In this document: piece after piece, positions 15,503 to 25,109 of the stretch | Layout of the letters: each line of letters starts with the position of its first letter | Numbering within the stretch: position 1 is the first letter of the stretch | NCBI RefSeq assembly: GCF_000237825.1 | Contig: NZ_CM001377.1 | Coordinates: forward strand, 1,302,001 to 1,366,000 | Source: Thermanaerovibrio velox DSM 12556 | GTDB lineage: Bacteria; Synergistota; Synergistia; Synergistales; Synergistaceae | DNA length: 64,000 nt | Reading direction: 5' to 3' | Program-made: the position numbers and the translations under genes | Notes under the pieces: model-generated | What the model was told of the DNA's origin: nothing | What the model saw: only the letters and a program-made list of their open reading frames with translations | Databases searched by the model: none

Positions 15503-17454
15503 CGAGAATGCTGGCCCTTACGATAATTGGGCCCGGGAACGAGATGGAGGCGGTGGCCCGGGAAATGGTATTGTGCGGCGGTTTCCAGCCCATGCCGCTG
15601 GACTACCTGATATCCGATCGTGCCATACGCTCCAAGATAACCTCAAGACCGGAGAATCCCTACGACCAGCTCCTCAGGGATCTGGCATCCCTTTGGAGCA
15701 ACGTTGGGGAACCTCTCCCCGAACCCTTTCCGGTCATGGTGGACAAGTCCATGTGCCTGGAGGTGATATCCAGAGAGGTACAGAAGGTAACCCAGGTTGT
15801 AAAGATCTGGAAGGATAGGCTTTACGCCCTTGAGGAGAAGCTAGACCACCTGGAGGCCTCCCTGATATTGAACTCCGCCGTGAGGGAGGCGGGACACTCA
15901 GGTAAGGACCTCAGCGGAACGAGCTTTTCCAGGTTCTTCTTTGGAAGGGCCACCAATGAGAACTTCAAACGCCTTGAGGATGCGGTGGAAGAGTCACCGG
16001 TTATCGTAAGGCCCATCAAGGAGACCCAATCCAGCACATGGTGCCTGGTGTTCACGTTCCCGGGGTATGAGGCAAACGTAAGGAAGCTGTTGGACTCCGT
16101 ATACTTCAAGGAGTACCCGATCATCCCCTCGGAGATCGAGGAGCCCCTGGAGGAGCTTAAGGACCATATCCAGAAGACCCGCAGGGCCATAGAGGTCCTT
16201 AAGGGGGCCTCTCTAAAGCGCCTGGAGGGGGACAGGAAGTGGTATGAGGAGCTCTTCTCCCGGGTCTACACCATGCAGCGGATATACGAGTTATGCGCCA
16301 ACAGGGGGGAGATAAGCGGACTGTTCGTACTCTCCGGCTGGATACCGGAGGACACCTTCGAACAGGTCAAAGGCCGGATCATGGCCCTTGCCCCAAGAAG
16401 CCACATGATCGTGGATGACCTATCCCGCAGGAGGGACGCGGAATGGATCCCAACCCTTCTGAGGAACTCCAGGCTTGTGAGGGCCTTTCAGGATATAGTG
16501 GGGCTTTACAGCACCCCCTCCTACGGCGAGATAGACCCGTCCTTTGCGGTGGCGCTGACCTTCTGCTTCTTCTTTGGATTCATGTTCGGGGACGTGGGGC
16601 ATGGTCTTATGCTTATGATCGGCGCCTGGCTCCTCAAACGGAAAAGGATCTTGAAGCAGTCCATGGCCACGGTACTCTACTACGCGGGCTCTTCGTCCAT
16701 CCTGTTCGGGTTCCTTTACGGCAGCGTGTTCGGCATGGAAGGGATCCTTCCGTCCCTCTGGCTGTCCCCCATGAAGGACATGGGGCGCCTCATAGGAACC
16801 GCTGTAACGGTAGGGGTAGTAATGGTGAGCATAGGCATGATATTCAACATGGTAACCCAATACAGGCGGGGTAACTTCGGACGGCTGCTGTTCGACGGAG
16901 GCGGACTTGCGGGTCTCATGTTTTACTGGGGCGCCGCCTTGACGCTTTACTCATCCATCAAGGGTCTCCCGCTGCCGGTCCCATCCTGGGTGATATCGGC
17001 CCTCTTGGGGACCTTGGTCCTATGCATGGTATTCCGGGATGCCTTAGCAAGGATCATCCTGAGAACCCCAGAGGAAGAGCACCCGGAACCCTTTTACCTG
17101 AAGGCCTTTGAGGCCCTTCACGGGATGATGTCCTTCCTCAGCAACACCGCGTCCTTCGTGAGGCTGGCCGCGTTCGCGCTCAACCACGTGGGGCTCTCCC
17201 TGGCGGTGATGATGTTGTCCGACATGGTGAAGGACCTGCCGGGGGGGTTGTTCTTCCGGGCGGTGATACTCATCGCAGGGAACCTGATCATCGTGGGGCT
17301 GGAAGGTCTTATCGTGTTCATCCAGACCCTGAGGCTGGAGTACTACGAGTTCTTCAGCAAGTTTTACCGGGGCGGCGGCAGGAGCTTCCGTCCGGTGGAA
17401 TGGCACCCTAGGGACATGGACGTCACAGGGGGGCACTTTCCCCGGGGAGCCTAG
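15493..17454 (+). CDS. ntpI: A/V-type ATPase subunit I (membrane stator, a-subunit homologue)
   Basis: A 653-aa subunit with a soluble N-terminal half of long helices (about 1-330), which contacts the peripheral stalks, and a C-terminal half of seven or eight membrane helices forming the ion half-channels. Family blocks are visible: PSYGEIDPSFAVALTFCFFFG followed by MFGDVGHGL, and FVRLAAFALNHVGL, whose Arg is the likely essential channel residue. GTG 15493, with AGGGGG 8 nt upstream, overlaps the end of the C-subunit frame by 10 nt. Confidence 0.94.
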   Translation: MAVTRMLALTIIGPGNEMEAVAREMVLCGGFQPMPLDYLISDRAIRSKITSRPENPYDQLLRDLASLWSNVGEPLPEPFPVMVDKSMCLEVISREVQKVTQVVKIWKDRLYALEEKLDHLEASLILNSAVREAGHSGKDLSGTSFSRFFFGRATNENFKRLEDAVEESPVIVRPIKETQSSTWCLVFTFPGYEANVRKLLDSVYFKEYPIIPSEIEEPLEELKDHIQKTRRAIEVLKGASLKRLEGDRKWYEELFSRVYTMQRIYELCANRGEISGLFVLSGWIPEDTFEQVKGRIMALAPRSHMIVDDLSRRRDAEWIPTLLRNSRLVRAFQDIVGLYSTPSYGEIDPSFAVALTFCFFFGFMFGDVGHGLMLMIGAWLLKRKRILKQSMATVLYYAGSSSILFGFLYGSVFGMEGILPSLWLSPMKDMGRLIGTAVTVGVVMVSIGMIFNMVTQYRRGNFGRLLFDGGGLAGLMFYWGAALTLYSSIKGLPLPVPSWVISALLGTLVLCMVFRDALARIILRTPEEEHPEPFYLKAFEALHGMMSFLSNTASFVRLAAFALNHVGLSLAVMMLSDMVKDLPGGLFFRAVILIAGNLIIVGLEGLIVFIQTLRLEYYEFFSKFYRGGGRSFRPVEWHPRDMDVTGGHFPRGA

Positions 17455-17529
17455 CGGCGGGTTCATCATACAGGTTTGCCTTCAGGGGATCTCAAAAAAA
17501 TTCTAAAAGATAAACGGAGGGATGTTGTT

Positions 17530-17952
17530 ATGCTCGGACTCATGATTTGCTGTTTCACCGTCGGGACGATGTTGTTGGCAGGATACGGCCTCAAGGGGAA
17601 GAGGGTGTCCAACCCGAGGGGGATACTAGGTGCGGCGATCCTGGTCTCCGGGGCCCTAATGCTGTTGGGGGTCACTTTATCCCTGTCGGGGAGCGCATGG
17701 GCCTCCGAGGGGGCTCCAAAGGCCGCGGGGGCCCTCGGGGCATCGGGGCTTGGATTCATAGGGGCAAGCCTATCCACCGGTCTTGCGTGTTTAGGGGCCG
17801 GGGTTGCGGTGAGCGGGGTCGGCGCCGCCGCCCTGGGTCTTGTGGGTGAGAAGCCCCAGATGCTGGGGACCACCCTCATATACCTGGGTCTAGCGGAGGG
17901 AATCGCCATATACGGGGTCATCGTCTCGCTTCTCATAATGGGAAAGATGTAG
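17530..17952 (+). CDS. ntpK: A/V-type ATPase subunit K (membrane rotor ring), atypical
   Basis: A 140-aa double-hairpin proteolipid with four membrane helices. The last helix carries the ion-binding Glu in LGLAEGIAIYG. The second hairpin resembles the single-hairpin subunit of Thermus (GASLSTGLACLGAGVAV). The first is diverged, with a basic loop GKRVSNPRG and no carboxylate or Gln in its outer helix. The Gln that helps bind Na in Enterococcus NtpK (SGIAQG) is Val here (AGVAVSG). This argues against a classic Na site, but ion choice cannot be decided by reading alone. ATG 17530 has CGGAGGG at 17514-17520; the longer frame from 17476 has no site. Confidence 0.88.
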   Translation: MLGLMICCFTVGTMLLAGYGLKGKRVSNPRGILGAAILVSGALMLLGVTLSLSGSAWASEGAPKAAGALGASGLGFIGASLSTGLACLGAGVAVSGVGAAALGLVGEKPQMLGTTLIYLGLAEGIAIYGVIVSLLIMGKM

Positions 17953-17953
17953 C

Positions 17954-18268
17954 ATGAGGGCCTTTCTCATAAGCGACAATCACGACACCCTGGTGGCCAT
18001 GAGGCTTGCAGGCATAGAGGGGGTTGTGGTCCATGGGAAGGAGGCCACGGAGGCGGCCATAGATGAAGTCCTTAGCAGCATGAAGGACGTGGGGATCCTG
18101 GTCATAACGGAGCTGGCGGCCAGCGCAGCGCCCCATAAGGTACGGGAGCTTAGGCAGCGGGGAGAACTTCCCCTGCTGGTCGAGATACCAGACCGGCACG
18201 GGATGAGGCGCAGCGAGGACTTCCTGACCAGGTACGTTCAGGATGCCATAGGGGTGAAAGTGGGATGA
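17954..18268 (+). CDS. ntpG: A/V-type ATPase subunit F
   Basis: A 104-aa subunit F (NtpG in Enterococcus naming), a Rossmann-like protein bound to subunit D in the central stalk. Seen: AFLISDNHDTLVAMRLAGI, VGILVITELAA and the Pro-containing LPLLVEIPDRHG, all typical of the family. It begins 1 nt after the K-subunit stop and its stop overlaps the start of subunit E as ATGA. Confidence 0.92.
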   Translation: MRAFLISDNHDTLVAMRLAGIEGVVVHGKEATEAAIDEVLSSMKDVGILVITELAASAAPHKVRELRQRGELPLLVEIPDRHGMRRSEDFLTRYVQDAIGVKVG

Positions 18269-18876
18269 CGATCCGGGACGACAAGCTGGAGGCCCTCCGG
18301 GAGCTGATCCTTGACCAGGGGGAGGCCAATAGGAGGGAACTCCTTAAGCGGGGCCAAGAGGAACTGGAGGGGTGGCTTAAGGAGCAGCGGGAGAAGCTCG
18401 AGCGGGAGGAGGAGTTGATCCTTCAGGACGCCCGCCGACGGGCGGAGGACATAAGGCTAAGACAGGTGATAAACGCCGAGAGGGAGGACTCCCTTGAGAC
18501 CTTGAGGTTCCAGAACCGACTCATATCGGACGCCGTATCCATGCTTAGGGACGAACTGACCCGTCTTAGGGAGCGGGACGATTATCCCTCCATACTCGCG
18601 GGGCTGGCGATCGAGGGGATGGGGGCGGCAGGGCTCGATGGGTCCTACAGGATACGGCTGAGCGCCTCAGACCAGGACCTCGGGGACCGGGTTGTGTGGC
18701 TGGTTAAGACCCACCTTCCCGGAGCGGACCTGGTGTTCGACCCGGAACCGGCCCCAATAACCGGGGGGCTGTGGCTCTCCTCGGAGGACCGCCGGAAGGA
18801 AGTCCGGTTGGATTGGCAGAGCAGGTCGAAGGAGATGGCGGATCTGGTGGCGGAGAGGCTGCTTCAACTGCTTTAA
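18265..18876 (+). CDS. ntpE: A/V-type ATPase subunit E (peripheral stalk)
   Basis: A 203-aa peripheral stalk subunit. The N-terminal half is a long charged helix (about residues 10-90) that would pair with the G/H protein. The C-terminal half is globular, ending with ITGGLWLSSEDRRKEVRLDWQ, equivalent to the conserved GG-x-x-L end of E subunits that docks on the catalytic head. Start and stop positions interlock with neighbours (ATGA with F; 12 bp to A). Confidence 0.9.
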   Translation: MTIRDDKLEALRELILDQGEANRRELLKRGQEELEGWLKEQREKLEREEELILQDARRRAEDIRLRQVINAEREDSLETLRFQNRLISDAVSMLRDELTRLRERDDYPSILAGLAIEGMGAAGLDGSYRIRLSASDQDLGDRVVWLVKTHLPGADLVFDPEPAPITGGLWLSSEDRRKEVRLDWQSRSKEMADLVAERLLQLL

Positions 18877-18888
18877 GGGGGGAGCGAT

Positions 18889-20682
18889 TTGGAGGCTTCT
18901 GCTAAAAGAGGGCTAGTTACGATGGTCAACGGCCCGGTCATAAAAGGCTCTTCCATGGGCAGCTTCGGCATGAGGGAAATGGTATACATAGGCGAGAGGA
19001 AGCTGCTGGGAGAGATAATCCGCATGGACGGGCAGGAGGCCCTTATCCAGGTATACGATGATACCCAGGGGTTAAAGGTAGGAGAGGTCATAGAGGGCAG
19101 CGGCCAAGCCCTTTCGGTACAGCTTGGCCCAGGACTCATCGGGGGGTTCTTCGACGGCATCGCAAGGCCCCTGGATAAGCTGATGGAGCGCCAGGGGATA
19201 TACATAATGCCCGGCGCCGACGTTCCCCAAACAGACCCGGAAAAGACCTGGGATGTGACGGTGATGGCCCGAAAGGGGGACATGGCATTCCCAGGGATGG
19301 TCATAGGGGAGGTTCAGGAGACGCCGCTCCTGAAGCACCGAATAATGGTCCCCCCAAACGTGGAAGGTGAGATAGTTGAGGTAAGGCCATCAGGCCCGGT
19401 GAGGTCCGACCAGTGGCTGGCCCTTGTGAAGGACACCTCCGGGAAGGAGGTGGAGATCCCCATGGTCCAGCGCTGGCCCGTGAGGACCCCAAGGCCCTAC
19501 AGGCAGAGGCTGCTCCCCAACGAGCCGTTGGTTACAGGACAGCGGGTGATCGACGGCCTCTTCCCCATCGCCAAAGGGGGAACCGCCGCCATACCCGGCG
19601 GCTTCGGTACCGGCAAGACCGTCACGCAACACCAGCTTGCCAAGTGGAGCGAGGCCCAGGTGGTGGTCTACATAGGCTGCGGAGAGCGGGGAAACGAGAT
19701 GACCGACGTGCTGGAGGAGTTCCCGGTCCTTGAGGATCCAAGGTCCGGCAGGCCCTTGATGGAGAGGACGATATTGATAGCCAACACGTCTAACATGCCC
19801 GTGGCAGCCAGGGAGGCGTCCATATACACCGGGATCACCATGGCAGAGTACTTCCGGGACATGGGATATCACGTGGCCCTGATGGCGGACTCCACCAGCC
19901 GGTGGGCGGAGGCGCTGCGTGAGATATCCGGGCGGTTGGAGGAGATACCAGCTGAGGAGGGCTTCCCCGCCTACCTGCCGACTCGACTCGCGGAGTTCTA
20001 CGAAAGGGCGGGCCGGGTGGTAACCCTGGGAGGCGAAACGGGCAGCATCACCATAATAGGGGCCGTCTCCCCTCCCGGAGGGGACTTCACCGAACCGGTG
20101 ACCAGGCATACCAAGCGGTACATCCGCTGTTTCTGGGGGCTCGACAAATCCCTGGCCAACGCCAGGCATTTCCCCGCCATATCATGGCTCGACTCCTACA
20201 GCGAATACGCCCAGGAGGTGGAGGACTGGTTCGCCTCCCAGGTGGACCCCCGATGGGGGGAGCTGAGGAACAGGGCAACCCAGATCCTAGGGGAGGACAA
20301 CAAGATCCAGCAGATAATAAGGCTTGTGGGGGAGGACGTGCTGCCGGACGAACAGAAGCTGGTGGCCTTCACCGCGTTCCTGCTCAAGAACGGGTACCTC
20401 CAGCAGAGCGCCTTCGGCCCCGACGCGTACTCTCCGCCCTCAAAGGGCTTCGCCATCCTGGAGCGAATACTTTACTTCCACGACCGATGCGAGGGGTTGA
20501 TAAAGAAGGGCGTCCCCCTATCGCTGCTCAAGGACCACGAATCGGTGGATGCCATGGCACATCTGAGGGAGCTTCAGCCCGATGACGTAAGGGCCTTTGA
20601 GGAGCACAAGCGAAGCTTGGACTCCCACATAGAACGGGTTGCCCGTGAAAGGACCGCCGTGGCGCGGGAAGAGACGAGGTGA
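18889..20682 (+). CDS. ntpA: A/V-type ATPase catalytic subunit A
   Basis: The 597-aa catalytic ATPase subunit. Seen: a Walker A loop [11 protein letters not shown] (near residue 240), the non-homologous insertion upstream of it, [20 protein letters not shown] and [14 protein letters not shown], all diagnostic of A/V-type A subunits rather than F-type beta. Length is normal (580-600). The TTG start at 18889 has GGGGGGAG at 18877-18884. It lies directly before the B-subunit gene with a 6-bp gap. Confidence 0.97.
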   Translation: MEASAKRGLVTMVNGPVIKGSSMGSFGMREMVYIGERKLLGEIIRMDGQEALIQVYDDTQGLKVGEVIEGSGQALSVQLGPGLIGGFFDGIARPLDKLMERQGIYIMPGADVPQTDPEKTWDVTVMARKGDMAFPGMVIGEVQETPLLKHRIMVPPNVEGEIVEVRPSGPVRSDQWLALVKDTSGKEVEIPMVQRWPVRTPRPYRQRLLPNEPLVTGQRVIDGLFPIAKGGTAAIPGGFGTGKTVTQHQLAKWSEAQVVVYIGCGERGNEMTDVLEEFPVLEDPRSGRPLMERTILIANTSNMPVAAREASIYTGITMAEYFRDMGYHVALMADSTSRWAEALREISGRLEEIPAEEGFPAYLPTRLAEFYERAGRVVTLGGETGSITIIGAVSPPGGDFTEPVTRHTKRYIRCFWGLDKSLANARHFPAISWLDSYSEYAQEVEDWFASQVDPRWGELRNRATQILGEDNKIQQIIRLVGEDVLPDEQKLVAFTAFLLKNGYLQQSAFGPDAYSPPSKGFAILERILYFHDRCEGLIKKGVPLSLLKDHESVDAMAHLRELQPDDVRAFEEHKRSLDSHIERVARERTAVAREETR

Positions 20683-20688
20683 AACATA

Positions 20689-22059
20689 ATGGCCATCGCT
20701 GAGTACAAGGGGCTGCAGCGCATAACAGGACCGTTCATATTCATGGAGGCGGTGCCGGACGTAGGATACGGGGAGCTGGTGGAGGTGGTGCCTGAGGACG
20801 GCCTGCCCCGGAGGGGAAGGGTTGTTATGGTGAGCCAAAAGGCCATAACCGTACAGGTCTTCGAGGGGACCTCAGACCTCGTCCCCTCCTCCACATCGGT
20901 GCGGTTCCTAAAAAGACCCCTTGAGATCTCATTGTCAAAGTCAATGCTTGGCAGGACCTTCAACGGCATAGGGGAACCCCTAGACGGCTGCGGACCCGTG
21001 TACGGAGGCAAGAGGGTACCGGTCAACGGGCTCCCCCTAAACCCCGTGGCCCGGCAGTACCCCAGGAACTTCATCCATACCGGCATCTCCGCCATAGACA
21101 CATTGACAACCCTCATAAGGGGGCAGAAGCTTCCCATCTTCTCCGGCAACGGCCTACCCCACAACAGGCTTGCGGTTCAGATCGCCACCCAGGCTAGGAT
21201 AGTGGGGGATGAGAGCTTCGCGGTGTGCTTCGCCGGGATAGGCATAAAACACGACGATGCCTCGTTCTTCATGAGAGAGCTCGCCCACCGGGGACGGAAC
21301 AACAACATGGTCACGTTCCTGAACGTGGCGGACGACCCGGTGATAGAACGTATAGCCACCCCAAGGATGGCGCTTACAACCGCGGAGTACCTGGCCTTTG
21401 AGCTTGGCATGCACGTGCTGGTGATCATCACGGACATGACCAACTACTGCGAGGCCCTTAGGGAACTGGGGGTCGCCGCCGGGGAGGTGCCAAGCCGCAA
21501 GGGCTACCCTTCTTACCTTTACAGCGACCTGGCAAGCCTCTATGAGAGGGCCGGGGTGCTCAAGGACAGGCCGGGCAGCGTAACCCAGCTGCCAATACTC
21601 ACCACCATGCCCAACGACGATATAACCCACCCCATACCAGACCTCACGGGATTCATAACCGAAGGGCAGATAGTCCTATCAAGAGATCTCCACTCCAAGG
21701 GCATATACCCTCCAATAGACGTGCTCACCAGCCTCTCAAGGCTCATGAAGGATGGCATAGGGAAGGGCTACACCCGGGAGGACCACCCTAACCTGGCAAG
21801 CCAGCTGTTCGCCTCCTACAGCAGGGTCCAAGACGTCAGGGCCCTGGCATCGGTGGTTGGGGAGGAAGAGCTATCCAAAAACGACAAGCTCTCCATGGCC
21901 TTCGGGAACGCCTTCGAGAATAAGTTCCTTTGCCAGGGCCCCGACGAGGATCGGGACATCTCCTCCTCCTTGGACATCGGTTGGGATATACTTAAGCTTC
22001 TCCCAAGGTCAGAGCTCACCAGGGTAACCTTAAGCCAGATAAGAGAATACTTGAGGTAA
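20689..22059 (+). CDS. ntpB: A/V-type ATPase regulatory subunit B
   Basis: The 456-aa non-catalytic nucleotide-binding subunit that alternates with A in the head. Seen: [42 protein letters not shown] and [17 protein letters not shown] with [13 protein letters not shown]-like downstream sequence. As expected for B subunits there is no intact GxxxxGKT loop (it reads [13 protein letters not shown]). Last gene of the operon; an inverted repeat at 22105-22150 follows. Confidence 0.97.
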   Translation: MAIAEYKGLQRITGPFIFMEAVPDVGYGELVEVVPEDGLPRRGRVVMVSQKAITVQVFEGTSDLVPSSTSVRFLKRPLEISLSKSMLGRTFNGIGEPLDGCGPVYGGKRVPVNGLPLNPVARQYPRNFIHTGISAIDTLTTLIRGQKLPIFSGNGLPHNRLAVQIATQARIVGDESFAVCFAGIGIKHDDASFFMRELAHRGRNNNMVTFLNVADDPVIERIATPRMALTTAEYLAFELGMHVLVIITDMTNYCEALRELGVAAGEVPSRKGYPSYLYSDLASLYERAGVLKDRPGSVTQLPILTTMPNDDITHPIPDLTGFITEGQIVLSRDLHSKGIYPPIDVLTSLSRLMKDGIGKGYTREDHPNLASQLFASYSRVQDVRALASVVGEEELSKNDKLSMAFGNAFENKFLCQGPDEDRDISSSLDIGWDILKLLPRSELTRVTLSQIREYLR

Positions 22060-22104
22060 GCCAAAGATCCAACCAATCAAGCATGTGGATTCAGCTTGTC
22101 CCAA

Positions 22105-22150
22105 AGGCCCTCGGCGGAGTTCATCCCAACGGCTCCGGTGCCGAGGGCCT
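22105..22150. terminator. Hairpin after the ATPase operon, overlapping the lacI 3' end
   Basis: Eleven-base arms AGGCCCTCGGC (22105-22115) and GCCGAGGGCCT (22140-22150) enclose a 24-nt loop containing the stop codon of the convergent LacI gene. No T-run follows on the plus strand, so it is a candidate rather than a clear terminator. Confidence 0.4.
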
Positions 22151-22918
22151 AACCTCCAGCCTGATGCTCATACGAGCCCTCGGGGCCTTTATAAGCCTTC
22201 CAAGAGCCCTTCCACAGACAAGCCCCACCTCCCTTGGGTTCAGCGGCACCGTCCAAACCCTCGGGCAGGGCATCCCGGGGAAAGGTCCAAGGACCACCGA
22301 TACACCGGGGGGAACCGGATCCCACCTGACGGTCCCATCCCATACCAAGGCCCTTCCATCGGGATCCTGACGGCCCTCTAGAAACGAAAAAGGACTCCAC
22401 CGCCCCCCCACGTATCGGAAGGGACCTACCGCCTCATGCAGGGCCTCCACCAATAAATCCTGGTGAAACCCTATTGAAGCTCCACAATCTCCTTCGACAT
22501 CACCCCATCTAAGAACCGGGAACGGAAGGTCGGATAAACCAACGGAGCTGGAAGGCACATCCCCCATCCAAAGCACCCCATCCACCTTTCGTCCCACCAG
22601 CTCATCACAGGGCCCCCTGCCCCACCCTCCCCCAAGGACCAACACGGAGTTGCCCTTAGCGGAAAGGCCCCTGGCAAAGCCGTCCAAAAATGGGCCGACC
22701 CACCATCCAAACTGGTCCTGGATGACCAATCCACATAGGTCCCATCGGCCCGCCGCAAGCCCCGACGCCAATCGGTCCGGCCTGTAGCCTAGCTTGTGAA
22801 CCGCTTCCCACACCCTTTGAGCCGTGAGATCCGATATCCTGGGATCCCCCTTGATGACCCGGCTCACCGTGCCCTTGTCCACCCCGGCGAGCTCCGCCAC
22901 GTCCTTCATCTTAGCCAC
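22121..22918 (-). CDS. LacI family transcriptional regulator, short
   Basis: A 265-aa regulator with a clear LacI-type N-terminal DNA-binding domain (MKDVAELAGVDKGTVSRVIKG, then LGYRPDRLASGLA with the hinge helix). The effector domain follows but is about 70 residues shorter than the usual 330-340 aa total, so parts of the periplasmic-binding-like fold are missing or reduced. GTG 22918 is chosen, with GGAGG about 8 nt upstream. It diverges from the DUF2207/LemA genes across a shared AT-rich promoter region and may control them or itself. The sugar ligand is unknown. Confidence 0.88.
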   Translation of the reverse strand: MAKMKDVAELAGVDKGTVSRVIKGDPRISDLTAQRVWEAVHKLGYRPDRLASGLAAGRWDLCGLVIQDQFGWWVGPFLDGFARGLSAKGNSVLVLGGGWGRGPCDELVGRKVDGVLWMGDVPSSSVGLSDLPFPVLRWGDVEGDCGASIGFHQDLLVEALHEAVGPFRYVGGRWSPFSFLEGRQDPDGRALVWDGTVRWDPVPPGVSVVLGPFPGMPCPRVWTVPLNPREVGLVCGRALGRLIKAPRARMSIRLEVRPSAPEPLG

Positions 22919-23031
22919 CCCAAGCACCTCCAATTACATCCGTTCCCCAACCGTGCCCATGGACAGGGCGACCAAATATACCGCTCCAGGCCTTCTCCCA
23001 CCAGCAAATCCACCGGCGGGACGGATATTGG

Positions 23032-23039
23032 ATTATAAT
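23032..23039. promoter_or_regulatory. Overlapping divergent -10 elements between lacI and the DUF2207 gene
   Basis: TATAAT is present on the plus strand at 23034-23039 and on the minus strand across 23037-23032. Matching -35 boxes are weak on both sides. This is the only AT-rich patch in the 186-bp gap, so both divergent transcripts probably start around it. I saw no clear LacI-type operator palindrome. Confidence 0.4.
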
Positions 23040-23104
23040 ACCTTTCAAAATAACCTTAAAAGACGGGAGCTTTCTTAGGATCCATACTAGGGGGGACACG
23101 GACC

Positions 23105-25036
23105 GTGAATACGATGAGTCGAAGGTTCAAGCTGTTCTGCATGTTCTTGGGGTTACTCGGGATCCTCTGGGGCTCTGCGGTTCAGGCCAACGAGGCGATC
23201 CTCAGCTTCGGAAGCCTTGTGAGGATAGGAGACGACGGAACCATAACCGTGACGGAGACGATAGTGGTCCGCGGGGAGGGCAGAATGATAAAACGCGGCA
23301 TCTTGAGGGACTTCCCAACCACTTACGAATCCCCCACCGGCAGGACGATCCAGGTCCCCTTCAAGGTGATAAAGGTATTGAGGGACGGCGGCCCAGAGGA
23401 TTGGCACACGGAAAAGATGTCCAACGGGGTAAGGCTCTACGTGGGCTCAAAGGAAAGGTTCCTTACCCCGGGCAAGTACAGGTACGACATAACGTATACC
23501 ACCGCAAGGCAGGTGGGTTTCTTCCAGGACCACGACGAGTTCTACTGGAACGTGACCGGCAACGGCTGGAGTTTTCCCATCGCCGCCGCCGCGTGCAGGG
23601 TATACCTTCCAAACCAAGGCCACTTCACCGCCCTTGACGCGTTCACCGGCCCCCAGGGGGCAAAAGGCAAGGACGCCAAGTTCAAGGTGGACGACGACGG
23701 GAGCGCCCTGTTCTGGACCACAAAACCCCTGGGCCCCGGCGAGGGGCTGACCATCGCGGCGGCTTTCCCCAAGGGGGTGGTAAAGAACGCCCCCCCAAAG
23801 GTGGCGGGGCTCAGGACATCCTGGTGGCGGAACATCGGATACGCCCTATGCGGCCTAGGGGTGGTCTACTTCGTGTTCATCTGGTTCAAGGTTGGCAAGG
23901 ATCCGTCGGGAGGCACCATAATACCCCGCTTTTACCCGCCGGAAGGCCTTTCTCCCCCAGCGGCCAGGGCCCTTAGACTCATGGGGGCGGACAACAAATG
24001 CATGGCATGCTCCATACTCGACGGGGCGGTCAAGGGGTTCGTGGCGATAGAAAGGCTTGGTAAGACCTATCGGCTGGAGCTTCTAAACCCAGACCTCAAG
24101 GATGCCCCAAGCCATGTGGCGGTGGTCCTGGCCAACCTGTTCCAGACGGGACAGAAGAGCATCACCATAACCCAAGGGGAGTATAAGAAACTTCAGACGG
24201 CCCAAAGGGCGTTAAAGGAATTCCTCAACGACTCCTTGGAGGGAAGGTTCTATCACTCTAACCTGCTCTATTGGCTGGGGGGAAGCCTCATCTGCCTGGC
24301 ATCCGTCGGAGCCCTGCTGTTGAGCCTCCTGGAGGATCCGGAAGGAATCTTCATAGGAGTATGGGTTTCCGTATGGACCATAGGGGTCTTGGCGCTTATG
24401 GCGGCGGTAAGGACCGCTTGGGCGGACTACTCTAGCATGAGGGGCTTCAAACGGTTCGCCAAGGCCCTTTTTTTAAGCCTCTTCTCCATACCGTTCATGA
24501 TAGGTGAGATAATAGGTTTGTACGGGGTAAGCGTTTACGCGGGACCCTTCGGGGCGCTACAGGTCTTCGTAGCAGGCACTTCAATAGGGCTGTTCAAGTT
24601 TCTCCTGAAGGCCCCCACAAAAGAGGGAAGACAGCTGCTGGACGAGTTGGAGGGCTTTAGGATGTTCCTATCGGTCACCGAGAAGGACAGGCTGGACAGG
24701 CTTACTCCCCCTGAGCTGGATCTCAAGACCTTTGAGTCCTACCTTCCCTGGGCAATAGCGCTGGACGTGGAAAACCGTTGGTCCGAGAGGTTTAACGCCA
24801 TGGCCCAGGAGGCCCAAAACCGCGGGGAGGTTCCCAGCGGCTACGTGCCCATTTGGTATTACGGCGGTCTGTCGGATCTTGGAAGCAGCTTTGGAGAGGC
24901 CATAGCAAGCGGCATCACGTCCTCCATAGCCTCCGCCTCAACCCCACCCGGTTCCTCCTCGGGCTTCGGCGGCGGAGGCGGCGGCGGAGGCTTCTCCGGC
25001 GGCGGAGGCGGCGGCGGAGGGGGTGGCGGCTGGTAA
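23105..25036 (+). CDS. DUF2207 membrane protein with glycine-rich tail
   Basis: A 643-aa exported membrane protein. A signal peptide (FCMFLGLLGILWGSAVQA) leads into an extracytoplasmic beta-rich DUF2207 domain (about 30-235), starting with EAILSFGSLVRIGDDGTITV and containing FYWNVTGNGWSFPI. A membrane helix near 245 follows, then a cytoplasmic region, two or three more helices (about 395-500), and a soluble part ending in runs of glycine (final 25 residues). That glycine tail is typical of the family. The GTG start at 23105 has GGGGGG 9 nt upstream. The LemA gene follows after 73 bp, a common pairing. Function is unknown; envelope stress or surface roles are speculative. Confidence 0.88.
   Translation: MNTMSRRFKLFCMFLGLLGILWGSAVQANEAILSFGSLVRIGDDGTITVTETIVVRGEGRMIKRGILRDFPTTYESPTGRTIQVPFKVIKVLRDGGPEDWHTEKMSNGVRLYVGSKERFLTPGKYRYDITYTTARQVGFFQDHDEFYWNVTGNGWSFPIAAAACRVYLPNQGHFTALDAFTGPQGAKGKDAKFKVDDDGSALFWTTKPLGPGEGLTIAAAFPKGVVKNAPPKVAGLRTSWWRNIGYALCGLGVVYFVFIWFKVGKDPSGGTIIPRFYPPEGLSPPAARALRLMGADNKCMACSILDGAVKGFVAIERLGKTYRLELLNPDLKDAPSHVAVVLANLFQTGQKSITITQGEYKKLQTAQRALKEFLNDSLEGRFYHSNLLYWLGGSLICLASVGALLLSLLEDPEGIFIGVWVSVWTIGVLALMAAVRTAWADYSSMRGFKRFAKALFLSLFSIPFMIGEIIGLYGVSVYAGPFGALQVFVAGTSIGLFKFLLKAPTKEGRQLLDELEGFRMFLSVTEKDRLDRLTPPELDLKTFESYLPWAIALDVENRWSERFNAMAQEAQNRGEVPSGYVPIWYYGGLSDLGSSFGEAIASGITSSIASASTPPGSSSGFGGGGGGGGFSGGGGGGGGGGGW
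24968..25020 (+). repeat. Two tandem copies of a 23-bp glycine-coding repeat
   Basis: A 23-bp GGC/GGA unit at 24968-24990 recurs exactly at 24998-25020 with a 7-bp spacer CTTCTCC. It codes for the glycine-rich tail of the DUF2207 protein. Exact identity, including codon choice, suggests a recent local duplication and a site prone to length change. Confidence 0.75.
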
Positions 25037-25109
25037 GGGAGCTCCACCGCCAACCGGAAGATTGGCAAAGATGGTTAAAACATAAATTAAAAAGAGAGGA
25101 AGGGATCGT

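Noticed and set aside
24961-25036. GGC/GGA repeats as a CRISPR or non-coding tandem array
   Set aside because: Only two units, in frame, coding for the glycine tail typical of DUF2207 proteins.
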